The notes: generated by a model not told the origin, from the sequence alone. Counted from the first letter of the stretch, positions 1 to 4,921 are shown. The stretch: 5,216 nucleotides of DNA from Dehalococcoidales bacterium (GCA_030648675.1 JAUSGV010000051.1:1-5216), one strand, 5' to 3'. Numbers and translations: made by a program.

Positions 1-64
1 AAAGAGAAGATAATTAGAAAGTAAAAATAAAAGATAAAAGAGCAAAAAGCAAAAAGTTCAAATG

Positions 65-117
65 TCAAAGCTCAAAGTTCAAATATAAAAGACTGGAGAT
101 TAGAGACTAGGGACTGG
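65..117 (+). repeat. 53-bp exact direct repeat, left copy
   Basis: Positions 65-117 are identical base for base to 4978-5030. The match extends left to 59 with one mismatch (G64 against A4977). It lies inside the heptad repeat and spans seven and a half units, so two degenerate heptad blocks share one long non-degenerate segment. The copies lie in the same orientation and bracket the entire nuo block. Confidence 0.95.
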
Positions 118-152
118 GGCTGGGGACTGGGGGTTGGGGGCTAGGGACTGGG
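116..152 (+). other. Predicted G-quadruplex motif
   Basis: Six G-runs follow one another: 116-119 (4), 122-125 (4), 129-133 (5), 136-140 (5), 144-146 (3) and 150-152 (3). They are separated by loops of two or three bases. This comfortably fits the usual intramolecular quadruplex pattern. It results from the G-rich central units of the heptad repeat. Whether it folds or has any function is not shown by sequence alone. Confidence 0.6.
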
Positions 153-194
153 ATAAGAGCAAAGATCAAAAATCAAAGATAAAAGATAACGATT

Positions 195-239
195 TATAGA
201 TTGCTTCGGTTCCGCTCGATGCGGAAACTCGCAATGACA
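195..239 (+). repeat. Palindromic repeat family A, copy A1
   Basis: A compact hairpin element with outer arms ATTGC (200-204) and GCAAT (231-235), inner arms TTCCGC (210-215) and GCGGAA (221-226), and loop TCGAT. It begins with TATAG and ends in AATGACA, as do the other full family A copies. Compared with copy 741-785, one inner base pair is swapped on both arms, so the stem is preserved. Confidence 0.85.
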
Positions 240-291
240 AGTGAGAAGGTGATTGATTCGGTCCTTCAGCGGAAGGATATCGCAATGACAG
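228..291 (+). repeat. 64-bp direct repeat, first copy (contains a family A variant)
   Basis: Positions 228-291 match 520-583 at 63 of 64 bases (A240 against G532). The block holds the 3' end of one family A element, a spacer around 240-250, and a complete variant element at 251-290 with arms around TCCTTC and GGAAGG. The near identity shows that a two-element unit was copied as one piece. Confidence 0.9.
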
Positions 292-300
292 AGCAGCTAG

Positions 301-330
301 ATGGATTCCCCGCCTACGCGGGGAATGACA
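301..330 (+). repeat. Palindromic repeat family B, copy B1
   Basis: Arm ATTCCCCGC at 305-313 pairs perfectly with 318-326 around a four-base loop. The element is preceded by GATGG-like sequence and ends in AATGACA, the same terminal motif as family A. The ATTCCC...GGGAAT layout resembles the dRS3 repeats of Neisseria and similar dispersed repeats elsewhere. It directly follows a family A variant, an arrangement repeated at 741-850. A run of five T at 332-336 follows, but it is separated from the stem, so a terminator role is doubtful. Confidence 0.85.
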
Positions 331-387
331 ATTTTTGATAGAGAGGAAATGGTAGCTCTTAGAAAAGTAATGAGAGGGGGAAATCAG

Positions 388-531
388 TATAGATTGCTCC
401 CGCCTGCCACCCGCCTGCCGAAGTCACGAAGGGACGGCGGGCAGGAAGCCTCTCGCCTGCCAAAGTTTGTACGGCGAGCAGGTGTGCGGCGGGCAGGTCG
501 GTTTGGCTGGATGCCAAATCTCGCAATGACA
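388..531 (+). repeat. Family A copy A3, interrupted by an internal GC-rich insert
   Basis: The left end (TATAGATTGCT from 388) and the right end (arms TTTGGC 502-507 and GCCAAA 513-518, loop TGGAT, terminal AATGACA to 531) are those of a family A element. They are separated by about 100 bp of GC-rich sequence that uninterrupted copies lack. The inner arm pair is a third stem-preserving variant of the family. Confidence 0.75.
399..500 (+). repeat. GC-rich inverted-repeat module nested in copy A3
   Basis: Several CGCCTGCC motifs (401-408, 412-419, 455-462) face GGCGGGCAGG-like motifs (435-444, 487-496) on the other side. One clean arm pair is CTCGCC at 452-457 with GGCGAG at 473-478. The module appears to be two imperfect hairpins in a row, inserted near the left end of a family A element. 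No convincing gene is encoded. Confidence 0.6.
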
Positions 532-583
532 GGTGAGAAGGTGATTGATTCGGTCCTTCAGCGGAAGGATATCGCAATGACAG
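520..583 (+). repeat. 64-bp direct repeat, second copy
   Basis: This block matches 228-291 at 63 of 64 positions, with a period of 292 bp. It includes the end of copy A3 and a complete family A variant at 543-582. The flanks outside the block differ: GAGCAGC follows the first copy and GTGGGG the second. This fits duplication of the element pair or recombination between copies. Confidence 0.9.
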
Positions 584-629
584 GTGGGGAAGTAGAGTTA
601 TCTGGGTGAAGAAATATATGTGGGGAAAA

Positions 630-650
630 TCTCTCTTTACCAAAGAGAGG
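630..650 (+). repeat. Short perfect hairpin, isolated
   Basis: CTCTCTTT at 631-638 pairs with 642-649 around a three-base ACC loop, and a T-G wobble can extend the stem. No T-run follows, so it is not a standard terminator. It belongs to neither family A nor family B. It could be a further dispersed element or an RNA structure. Confidence 0.55.
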
Positions 651-662
651 AAACGGGAAATA

Positions 663-725
663 CACAGGCGGGGACGCCCCGTATCAAGTACGGGGCAGGT
701 TCTGTGCCACCGTCTCGCAATGACA
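663..725 (+). repeat. Nested hairpin module followed by a family A right end
   Basis: Outer arms CACAG (663-667) and CTGTG (702-706) enclose an inner hairpin with arm GCCCCGTA at 676-683, pairing with 689-696 around a five-base loop. The inner module closely resembles the one inside the family B copy at 807-828, and both are followed by CAGG and TCT. Positions 714-725 then give a family A right end (TCGCAATGACA). The piece reads as a composite of at least two repeat types. Confidence 0.65.
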
Positions 726-740
726 GGTGGGGGAAATTAA

Positions 741-785
741 TATAGATTGCTTCGGTTCGGCTCGATGCCGAAACTCGCAATGACA
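741..785 (+). repeat. Palindromic repeat family A, copy A6
   Basis: This is the cleanest full-length copy. Outer arms are ATTGC 746-750 and GCAAT 777-781. Inner arms are TTCGGC 756-761 and GCCGAA 767-772 around loop TCGAT. It starts with TATAG and ends in AATGACA. A family B element begins a few bases downstream, with the same linker style as at 291-301. Confidence 0.9.
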
Positions 786-795
786 GAGCGGCTGG

Positions 796-850
796 ATGGA
801 TTCCCCGTCCCGTATCGCGGTACGGGACAGGCTCTACGCGGGGAATGACA
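796..850 (+). repeat. Family B copy B2 with a second hairpin inside its loop
   Basis: The outer arms are those of family B (ATTCCCCG 800-807, right arm to 846, then AATGACA). Where copy B1 has only a few loop bases, this copy holds an extra segment. That segment is itself a perfect hairpin, with arm GTCCCGTA at 807-814 pairing with 821-828, followed by CAGGCTC. The same inner module recurs near 676-699, so it appears to move independently and to have landed in a hairpin loop. Confidence 0.8.
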
Positions 851-869
851 AGGAAAAGTTGGGGATGAC

Positions 870-875
870 AGAGGG
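870..875 (+). promoter_or_regulatory. Ribosome binding site of nuoC, at the edge of a repeat remnant
   Basis: AGAGGG lies 9 bases before the ATG at 885. It directly follows GGGGATGACA (861-870), which looks like a degraded repeat end. The leader of nuoC is therefore almost entirely repeat-derived. No strong promoter is apparent in the preceding sequence. Confidence 0.55.
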
Positions 876-884
876 TAGGTAGAA

Positions 885-1334
885 ATGACGCTCGCGATTT
901 CCGGCGAAGATTTAGCCGCGAAACTGGGGCCCAAGTTCCCCGAAAGCGTAATAAAAACAAATAAGGACAGCATCCTCGTTAAAACCGAGGACCTCATCGC
1001 CATGGCTGCTTTTCTCAAGAGCGAGCCGGGCTTCGAGTTCGACTTTCTCTGCAGCATCACCGGAGTCGATTACAAAGAATATTTCGAACTGGTCTACCAG
1101 TTAACTTCGCTAAAGAACAACCAGTCGCTGGTATTGAAGGTACAATGCCGCGACCGCGAAAATCCGGTAATGCCGTCGCTCACCGGGCTCTGGCAGGGAG
1201 CCGACTTTCAGGAACGGGAAATATTCGACCTGTTCGGCATCAAATTCGAGGGCCATCCCTCATTGACGCGCATCTTCCTCTGGGACGGATTCAAGGGCTA
1301 CCCGCTGCGTAAGGACTTCACCGATGGTGCTTAA
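885..1334 (+). CDS. nuoC: NADH-quinone oxidoreductase (complex I) subunit C
   Basis: NuoC is the 30-kDa subunit of the hydrophilic arm. It packs against NuoD and helps build the quinone-reducing part of complex I on the cytoplasmic side. The 149-residue protein has the family signature EREIFDLFGI at 110-119, GHP at 123-125 and the C-terminal YPLRKDF at 139-145. The length suits a stand-alone NuoC rather than a NuoCD fusion. ATG 885 has a plausible ribosome binding site and is the first sensible start after the repeats. The last 11 bp overlap nuoD, which implies translational coupling. The gene that normally precedes it, nuoB, is absent from the 884 bp upstream, where only repeats are found. 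No frameshift is visible. Identification is secure. The first few residues depend on the start choice. Confidence 0.95.
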   Translation: MTLAISGEDLAAKLGPKFPESVIKTNKDSILVKTEDLIAMAAFLKSEPGFEFDFLCSITGVDYKEYFELVYQLTSLKNNQSLVLKVQCRDRENPVMPSLTGLWQGADFQEREIFDLFGIKFEGHPSLTRIFLWDGFKGYPLRKDFTDGA

Positions 1335-2427
1335 AACCGAACAGTATGTTCTTAATATAGGTCCGCTGCACCCCAGTACCCATGGGGTTTTTCGACTGCG
1401 GGCAACCCTCGACGGCGAAGTCATCGTCGACCTGGAGCCGGTCTTCGGCTACCTGCACCGCGGCCTGGAAAAGCTCGGCGAAGCCTATACGTACAAGCAG
1501 AGCATCTGCCTGACCGACCGGCTGGACTACCTGGCGTCGATGAGCAACAACTTCGCCTACGTCCTGTCCGTAGAAAAGCTGGCCGGCATCGCCGTGCCGG
1601 AACGGGCCGACGTCCTGCGGGTCGTCTTCGCGGAATTGCAGCGCATCGTCAGCCATCTCGTCGCCCTCGGGGCTTTTGTAAACGACTGCGGGGCTTTTCA
1701 AACCCCCATCCTTTATATGTTCCGCGAACGGGAGAAGATACTCGACCTTTTCGAAATGTGCTGCGGCCAACGGCTGACCTACAACTATATGCGTTTCGGC
1801 GGCTTGAGCCAGGACGTTCCGGAAGAATTCATGCCGGCGCTGCGCAAATTCGTCGCCGAGATGGACGCCCACATCGACGAATACGACCGGCTCATATCGA
1901 TGAACGAAATATTCCTCGCCCGTACCAAGGGCGTCGGTATTTTACCGGCAGGAAAAGCGATAAACATTTCCGCCAGCGGTCCCGTCCTGCGGGCCAGCGG
2001 TGTGAAATGGGACCTGCGCAAGGCAGACCCATATTCCGTTTATTCCCGTTACGAATTCGATATCCCCACCGGAACGGCGGGCGATTGCTACGACCGTTAC
2101 CAGGTGAGGCTACAGGAGATGCGCCAGAGCGTACGCATCCTCAAGCAGGCCACCGAAAAACTGCCCGAAGGGCCGGTCACCACCAAGGTTTCGCTTAACC
2201 TGAAACCGCCCGCAGGCGAGGCTTACGCCCACGTCGAAGCACCAAAGGGGGAACTCGGCTTCTATCTGGTCTCCGACGGTACGGACAGGCCTTACCGCTG
2301 GCATGTCCGGGCACCGTCGCTGATGAATCTGACGGCACTGCGCGACATGTGTATCGGCTGGAAGATAGCCGACGCCATCGTCATCTTCGGCAGTATCGAC
2401 ATCACAATGGGTGAGGTGGACCGTTAA
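1324..2427 (+). CDS. nuoD: NADH-quinone oxidoreductase (complex I) subunit D
   Basis: NuoD is the 49-kDa subunit, which forms much of the quinone-binding cavity with NuoB and NuoH. The N-terminal GPLHPSTHGVFRL (13-25) and C-terminal GEVDR are diagnostic. By alignment to Thermus Nqo4 from memory, His20 and Tyr69 (in RLDYL) correspond to the quinone-contacting His38 and Tyr87. The nickel-binding CxxC pairs of related hydrogenase large subunits are missing, so it is not a hydrogenase. At 367 residues it is shorter than the usual 400 or so, partly because the helix-and-loop segment normally preceding GEVY/GEAY (here at 299) is reduced. This short form is typical of complex I-like enzymes lacking NuoEFG, as far as I recall. 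TAAGGA at 1310-1315 lies 8 bases before the ATG. nuoH follows with no gap. Confidence 0.97.
   Translation: MVLKTEQYVLNIGPLHPSTHGVFRLRATLDGEVIVDLEPVFGYLHRGLEKLGEAYTYKQSICLTDRLDYLASMSNNFAYVLSVEKLAGIAVPERADVLRVVFAELQRIVSHLVALGAFVNDCGAFQTPILYMFREREKILDLFEMCCGQRLTYNYMRFGGLSQDVPEEFMPALRKFVAEMDAHIDEYDRLISMNEIFLARTKGVGILPAGKAINISASGPVLRASGVKWDLRKADPYSVYSRYEFDIPTGTAGDCYDRYQVRLQEMRQSVRILKQATEKLPEGPVTTKVSLNLKPPAGEAYAHVEAPKGELGFYLVSDGTDRPYRWHVRAPSLMNLTALRDMCIGWKIADAIVIFGSIDITMGEVDR
2413..2418 (+). promoter_or_regulatory. Ribosome binding site supporting the TTG start of nuoH
   Basis: GAGGTG lies 9 bases before TTG 2428, inside the last codons of nuoD. There is no in-frame ATG until residue 25, beyond most of the first membrane helix, so this site decides the TTG start. 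Confidence 0.7.
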
Positions 2428-3492
2428 TTGACTGAATTCGATTGGGGACACTGGATTCTCTTCTCCCTGCTCATCCTTATTTCCGTCCTCACCGTGGTCA
2501 TGGGCTTTATCTGGTACGAGCGGCGCGCCCTGGCACGCCTGCAGGCCAGGCTAGGCCCCAACCGCGCCGGTCCGTTCGGACTGCTCCAACCTGTAGCCGA
2601 CGTCCTTAAAGTCCTTCTCAAAGAAGATATCGTTCCGGCAAAGGCGGATAAAATCGTGCACTTCCTGGCACCGATAGTGGCACTGGTGCCCGCTTTGATG
2701 ATTTTCGTCGTGATTCCGTTCCAGAACGGGGGATCTCTCGCTGACCTGGATGTCGGCGTGCTGTACGTCATCGCCGTCGGTTCGGTATCGACGCTGGGCG
2801 TATTCATGGCCGGTTGGGCTTCCAATAACAAATACACCATCATCTCCGCCATGCGTGACGTCGCCGCCGTAATCAGCTACGAAATACCGCTGGTTTTGTC
2901 CCTGGTAGGCGTAATGCTGCTTACCGGTACGCAGGCGTTAAACACGATTGTGATAACTCAAGGGGAGACCTTCCCACTGATTTTGACGCAGCCGCTGGGC
3001 TTTCTCATCTTCTTTATCGCCAGCCTAGCCGAGATAAACCGGACGCCGTTCGACCTTATGGAAGCGGATTCGGAAATCATCGCCGGTTTTCATACCGAAT
3101 ACTCCGGCATGAAATTCGCCCTGTTTTACCTGATGGAATACGCCGAGACGCTGGCAATGTCCGCCCTCGTGGCGACCTTCTTCCTCGGCGGCTGGTTGGG
3201 GCCGTTCCTGCCGGGGTGGCTCTGGCTGCTGGTTAAGGTGATACTGGTATTCTTCGTCATCATGTGGATACGAGCCGTTCTGCCGAGGGTCAGGATCGAT
3301 CAGTTGATGTCGTTCGCCTGGAAGTTCCTCTTTCCTTTAGCTTTACTTAACTTAACGATTACGGCCATCGAGGTAATCCTCTGGCCTGACGCCACGGCGC
3401 TGCTGATACCGGTAAACATCGTAATTGCCTTTGTGTTGGTCGTGCTATTCGCGAGAAATTTTAAATTGGGATGGGGCCGAGTTGGAGTTTAA
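2428..3492 (+). CDS. nuoH: NADH-quinone oxidoreductase (complex I) subunit H
   Basis: NuoH is the membrane subunit that joins the hydrophilic arm to the proton-pumping arm and forms the quinone entry channel. The 354-residue protein has the normal length and multiple hydrophobic helices. Family motifs include ERRALARLQARLGPNRAGPF (31-50) followed by GLLQPVAD, EINRTPFDLMEADSE (202-216), AGFHTEYSG (219-227) and RAVLPRVRIDQLM (282-294). The second motif has Met211 and Asp214 where many bacteria have Pro and Glu in PEAE. The acidic character is kept. Translation starts at TTG 2428, directly after the nuoD stop. Absence of nuoEFG between nuoD and nuoH is the notable context. The end overlaps nuoI by 11 bp with the preferred nuoI start. 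Confidence 0.97.
   Translation: MTEFDWGHWILFSLLILISVLTVVMGFIWYERRALARLQARLGPNRAGPFGLLQPVADVLKVLLKEDIVPAKADKIVHFLAPIVALVPALMIFVVIPFQNGGSLADLDVGVLYVIAVGSVSTLGVFMAGWASNNKYTIISAMRDVAAVISYEIPLVLSLVGVMLLTGTQALNTIVITQGETFPLILTQPLGFLIFFIASLAEINRTPFDLMEADSEIIAGFHTEYSGMKFALFYLMEYAETLAMSALVATFFLGGWLGPFLPGWLWLLVKVILVFFVIMWIRAVLPRVRIDQLMSFAWKFLFPLALLNLTITAIEVILWPDATALLIPVNIVIAFVLVVLFARNFKLGWGRVGV
3468..3476 (+). promoter_or_regulatory. Candidate ribosome binding site for the TTG start of nuoI
   Basis: GGGATGGGG lies 5 bases before TTG 3482, within the 3' end of nuoH. The alternative ATG at 3509 has only a weak AGGG about 3 bases upstream. The site is G-rich rather than a textbook GGAGG, so the call is tentative. 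Confidence 0.4.
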
Positions 3493-3979
3493 ACGTTCCG
3501 GTCAGGGCATGGCCAAGGGCATGTGGGTGGTCCTGCAATATCTATTCCGCCACCCGATCACCAACCAGTATCCGGAGCAGCGACTGAACGTCTCCCGCCG
3601 GATTCGCGGTAACGAACTCATCTGGAGCGAGGAAAAGTGTACCGGCTGCCAGATCTGTGCCCGGGCCTGTCATATCAGCGCCATTAATATGACCGTAGAC
3701 CCGGTTAAAGTCGAGAAGAAAAATAAGGTCTTTACGTATGAAGTCGACACCGGCTACTGCATTATGTGCGGCTTGTGCGTGGAATCGTGCCCCTGGGACG
3801 CATTACACATGGGCTATGACTACGAACGGGCAAAATACAAACGGGGCGACCTGGTACAGAGCAAGGAAATGATGAAGGAAACTCCGGAGCGGCATGTCAG
3901 CGGCTATTTCTATCCGGAACGGGCAGCCAAGCTACCGACACAGACACTTCTGATCGATAAGATCGCGGAAAAAAAGTAA
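3482..3979 (+). CDS. nuoI: NADH-quinone oxidoreductase (complex I) subunit I
   Basis: NuoI carries the two [4Fe-4S] clusters (N6a and N6b) that pass electrons towards NuoB. From TTG 3482 the protein is 165 residues. Cysteines at 53, 56, 59 and 63 form the first CxxCxxCxxxC motif, and 93, 96, 99 and 103 form the second, which is followed by the usual proline. After the first motif a histidine (64) replaces the common proline, a mild variation. The N-terminal part (GQGMAKGMWVVLQYLFRHP) is the amphipathic segment that lies on the membrane subunit. TTG is preferred because the conserved-looking FKRSGQGMAKG stretch would be cut by the ATG at 3509, which gives 156 residues. An ATG at 3425 is unlikely because it lies deep in nuoH. 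The stop shares one base with the nuoJ start. Confidence 0.93.
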   Translation: MEFKRSGQGMAKGMWVVLQYLFRHPITNQYPEQRLNVSRRIRGNELIWSEEKCTGCQICARACHISAINMTVDPVKVEKKNKVFTYEVDTGYCIMCGLCVESCPWDALHMGYDYERAKYKRGDLVQSKEMMKETPERHVSGYFYPERAAKLPTQTLLIDKIAEKK

Positions 3980-4467
3980 TGGTTATGGACTTGATTTTCT
4001 GGGCACTGGCCATCCTGACGGTAGGGACAGCCCTGGCCGTGGTGCTGCTGCGCGACATCTTCCGCGCGGCGCTGGCACTGGTGGCCTGTTTCCTGGTGGT
4101 GGCCGGAATCTACATCACCCTGAATGCCGACTTCCTGGCCGCGGTACAGGTCCTGATTTATATAGGGGGCATCTCCGTCCTGATCGTTCTGGCCATCATG
4201 TTGACCCGGGACGTGCAGCACGGCAGCCAGGCCAACCGCCTGCGGATCCCGGCCCTGATTACCGCAGGACTATTTTTCGCGGTTATCACCGTCGCCCTTA
4301 CCGGTACCACCTGGCAGATTTCGAGCGAGGCGCCGGCCATACCGACAACCCCGGTACTGGCAGAAAGGTTGTTTGGCTCAAACGGATTCATACTGCCGGT
4401 CGAAATCGCCGCCGTGCTGTTGCTGGCAGTGATGCTGGGAGCCATCGTATTGATGAGGGAGAAGTGA
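3979..4467 (+). CDS. nuoJ: NADH-quinone oxidoreductase (complex I) subunit J
   Basis: NuoJ is a small membrane subunit of about five helices, sitting between NuoH and NuoK. Its third helix takes part in coupling quinone reduction to proton movement. The 162-residue protein has the hallmark NADFLAAVQVLIYIGG (49-64) and the terminal helix FILPVEIAAVLLLAVMLG (137-154) ending in MREK. It is therefore complete despite what follows. ATG 3979 overlaps the nuoI stop by one base (TAATG). ATG 3985 is an alternative, two residues shorter. No strong ribosome binding site precedes either, which fits coupling. The last 16 codons, stop included, are present a second time at 4561-4608, beyond an inserted palindromic repeat. 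In most genomes nuoK starts within a few bases of the nuoJ stop. Here it starts 142 bp later. Confidence 0.95.
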   Translation: MVMDLIFWALAILTVGTALAVVLLRDIFRAALALVACFLVVAGIYITLNADFLAAVQVLIYIGGISVLIVLAIMLTRDVQHGSQANRLRIPALITAGLFFAVITVALTGTTWQISSEAPAIPTTPVLAERLFGSNGFILPVEIAAVLLLAVMLGAIVLMREK

Positions 4468-4481
4468 GAGGGGTGAATCTG

Positions 4482-4548
4482 TATAGATTGCTTCGGTTCG
4501 GCTTCCCGATTTTCATCGGGATAAACTTTGCCGAATCTCGCAATGACA
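4482..4548 (+). repeat. Family A copy A7, between nuoJ and nuoK, with a nested hairpin
   Basis: Outer arms are ATTGC 4487-4491 and GCAAT 4540-4544. Inner arms are TTCGGC 4497-4502 and GCCGAA 4530-4535. The TATAG start and AATGACA end match the upstream copies. The five-base loop of copy A6 is replaced by a longer segment holding its own perfect hairpin, TCCCGAT 4504-4510 with 4515-4521. This is the only repeat inside the gene block. It would form a strong hairpin in the operon transcript, and could affect stability or the ratio of nuoK to upstream products. Confidence 0.9.
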
Positions 4549-4557
4549 TGGGGATGT

Positions 4558-4608
4558 ATGCTGCCGGCAGTGATGCTGGGAGCGATTGTTTTGATGAGGG
4601 AGAAATAA
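4558..4608 (+). pseudogene. Duplicated 3' tail of nuoJ (16 codons plus a preceding ATG)
   Basis: Positions 4561-4608 match the end of nuoJ (4420-4467) at 41 of 48 bases. Read in the same frame, the piece encodes MLPAVMLGAIVLMREK from 4558, against LLLAVMLGAIVLMREK in nuoJ. Six of the seven differences leave the residue or stop unchanged (TGA against TAA). Only Leu to Pro changes the protein. It cannot be reached by reading through nuoJ, since stops occur in frame at 4465, 4474 and 4522. A mini-ORF from ATG 4543 or 4558 could exist, but no strong start signal is seen. The segment retains the short TAA-C-ATG junction to nuoK, so it probably marks the original nuoJ/nuoK border. Confidence 0.85.
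4596..4602 (+). promoter_or_regulatory. Ribosome binding site of nuoK inside the duplicated nuoJ tail
   Basis: GAGGGAG lies 7 bases before ATG 4610. It is encoded by the Met-Arg-Glu codons of the tail copy. The same bases at the true nuoJ end (4455-4461) are now far from any complex I start. The duplicate therefore keeps nuoK translatable. Confidence 0.75.
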
Positions 4609-4609
4609 C

Positions 4610-4921
4610 ATGACCGTCGGACTCGAGCATTACCTGGTGCTCTCGGCCCTGTTATTTTCCATCGGGCTTTACGGAGCGCTGGCAAAGAAGAACGCCATCG
4701 TAATCCTGATGTGTATCGAAATCATGCTCAACGGGGTAAATATCGCTCTGGCCGCATTTTCGAGTTATGTCACGCCGGCGGCTCTTACCGGACAGGTATT
4801 CGTTATTTTTACCACCATCGTCGCGGCGGCAGAGGTCGTTATCGGCCTGGCGATTATCTTCAATATCTACCGCAACCGGGAAACGATGGAAGCGGATAAG
4901 ATCGATATGATGAAATGGTAA
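4610..4921 (+). CDS. nuoK: NADH-quinone oxidoreductase (complex I) subunit K
   Basis: NuoK is a three-helix membrane subunit related to MrpC and forms part of the proton path near the quinone arm. The 103 residues match the family length of about 100. Two membrane-embedded glutamates needed for pumping in Escherichia coli (Glu36 and Glu72) correspond to Glu37 in MCIEIMLNGVN (34-44) and Glu75 in AAAEVVIGLA (72-81). Three hydrophobic helices lie at about 7-24, 29-52 and 62-87. ATG 4610 follows the stop of the duplicated nuoJ tail by one base. nuoL would be expected next, but heptad repeats start immediately after the stop. The gene looks intact and functional. No promoter of its own is evident, and it most likely depends on transcription from upstream through the repeat. 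Confidence 0.96.
   Translation: MTVGLEHYLVLSALLFSIGLYGALAKKNAIVILMCIEIMLNGVNIALAAFSSYVTPAALTGQVFVIFTTIVAAAEVVIGLAIIFNIYRNRETMEADKIDMMKW

Larger units (their letters stand above)
1..190 (+). repeat. Degenerate purine-rich heptanucleotide tandem repeat (upstream block)
   Basis: The whole stretch can be read in 7-base units without losing phase, for example AAAGTTC, AAATGTC, AAAGCTC at 53-73 and AGAGACT, AGGGACT at 102-115. The unit consensus is roughly RRRGAYT, with A-rich units at the edges and G-rich units in the middle. Stop codons are frequent and seven is not a multiple of three, so it is unlikely to be coding. The G-rich units contain ACTGGGG, the reverse complement of CCCCAGT, which I recall as a heptamer of the STRR repeats of filamentous cyanobacteria. 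That resemblance may be convergent. No gene or confident promoter is visible inside. Confidence 0.85.

Noticed and set aside
305..336. Family B hairpin plus T-run as an intrinsic terminator
   Set aside because: The five-T run starts six bases after the stem, with purine-rich sequence between. The element is a dispersed repeat without a gene ending before it.
301..609. Open frame of 102 codons upstream of nuoC, + strand
   Set aside because: It runs through family A, family B and GC-rich hairpin repeats. It contains repeated peptide pieces dictated by the DNA repeats, and resembles no protein known to me.
720..746. Promoter formed by one repeat's ATGACA end (-35) and the next one's TATAGA start (-10)
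   Set aside because: Spacing is 15 bp and the match is modest. The idea is attractive but not supported beyond chance in repeat-rich sequence.
191..850. CRISPR array
   Set aside because: The repeats are palindromic elements of unequal length and irregular spacing, with related flanks. There are no uniform unique spacers.
359..1060. Overlapping minus-strand open frames (359-643, 637-960, 737-1060)
   Set aside because: They read the repeats backwards, giving recurring CHSPRR and SLR-type pieces, and one runs into nuoC. No ribosome binding site or family features support them.
1324..2427. NuoD as a large subunit of an energy-converting [NiFe]-hydrogenase
   Set aside because: Both CxxC nickel-ligand motifs are absent and the C-terminus ends in GEVDR, as in true complex I.
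1318..2852. Minus-strand and alternate-frame open frames inside nuoD and nuoH
   Set aside because: They lie opposite strongly conserved complex I genes and are by-products of GC-rich codon use.
3425..3481. Upstream ATG start for nuoI
   Set aside because: It would overlap nuoH by 68 bp and add a cysteine-rich N-terminus not seen in the family. TTG 3482 or ATG 3509 is more sensible.
4465..4608. Readthrough or frameshifting that joins nuoJ to its second tail
   Set aside because: The first tail already completes NuoJ, and three in-frame stops (4465, 4474, 4522) separate the two copies.
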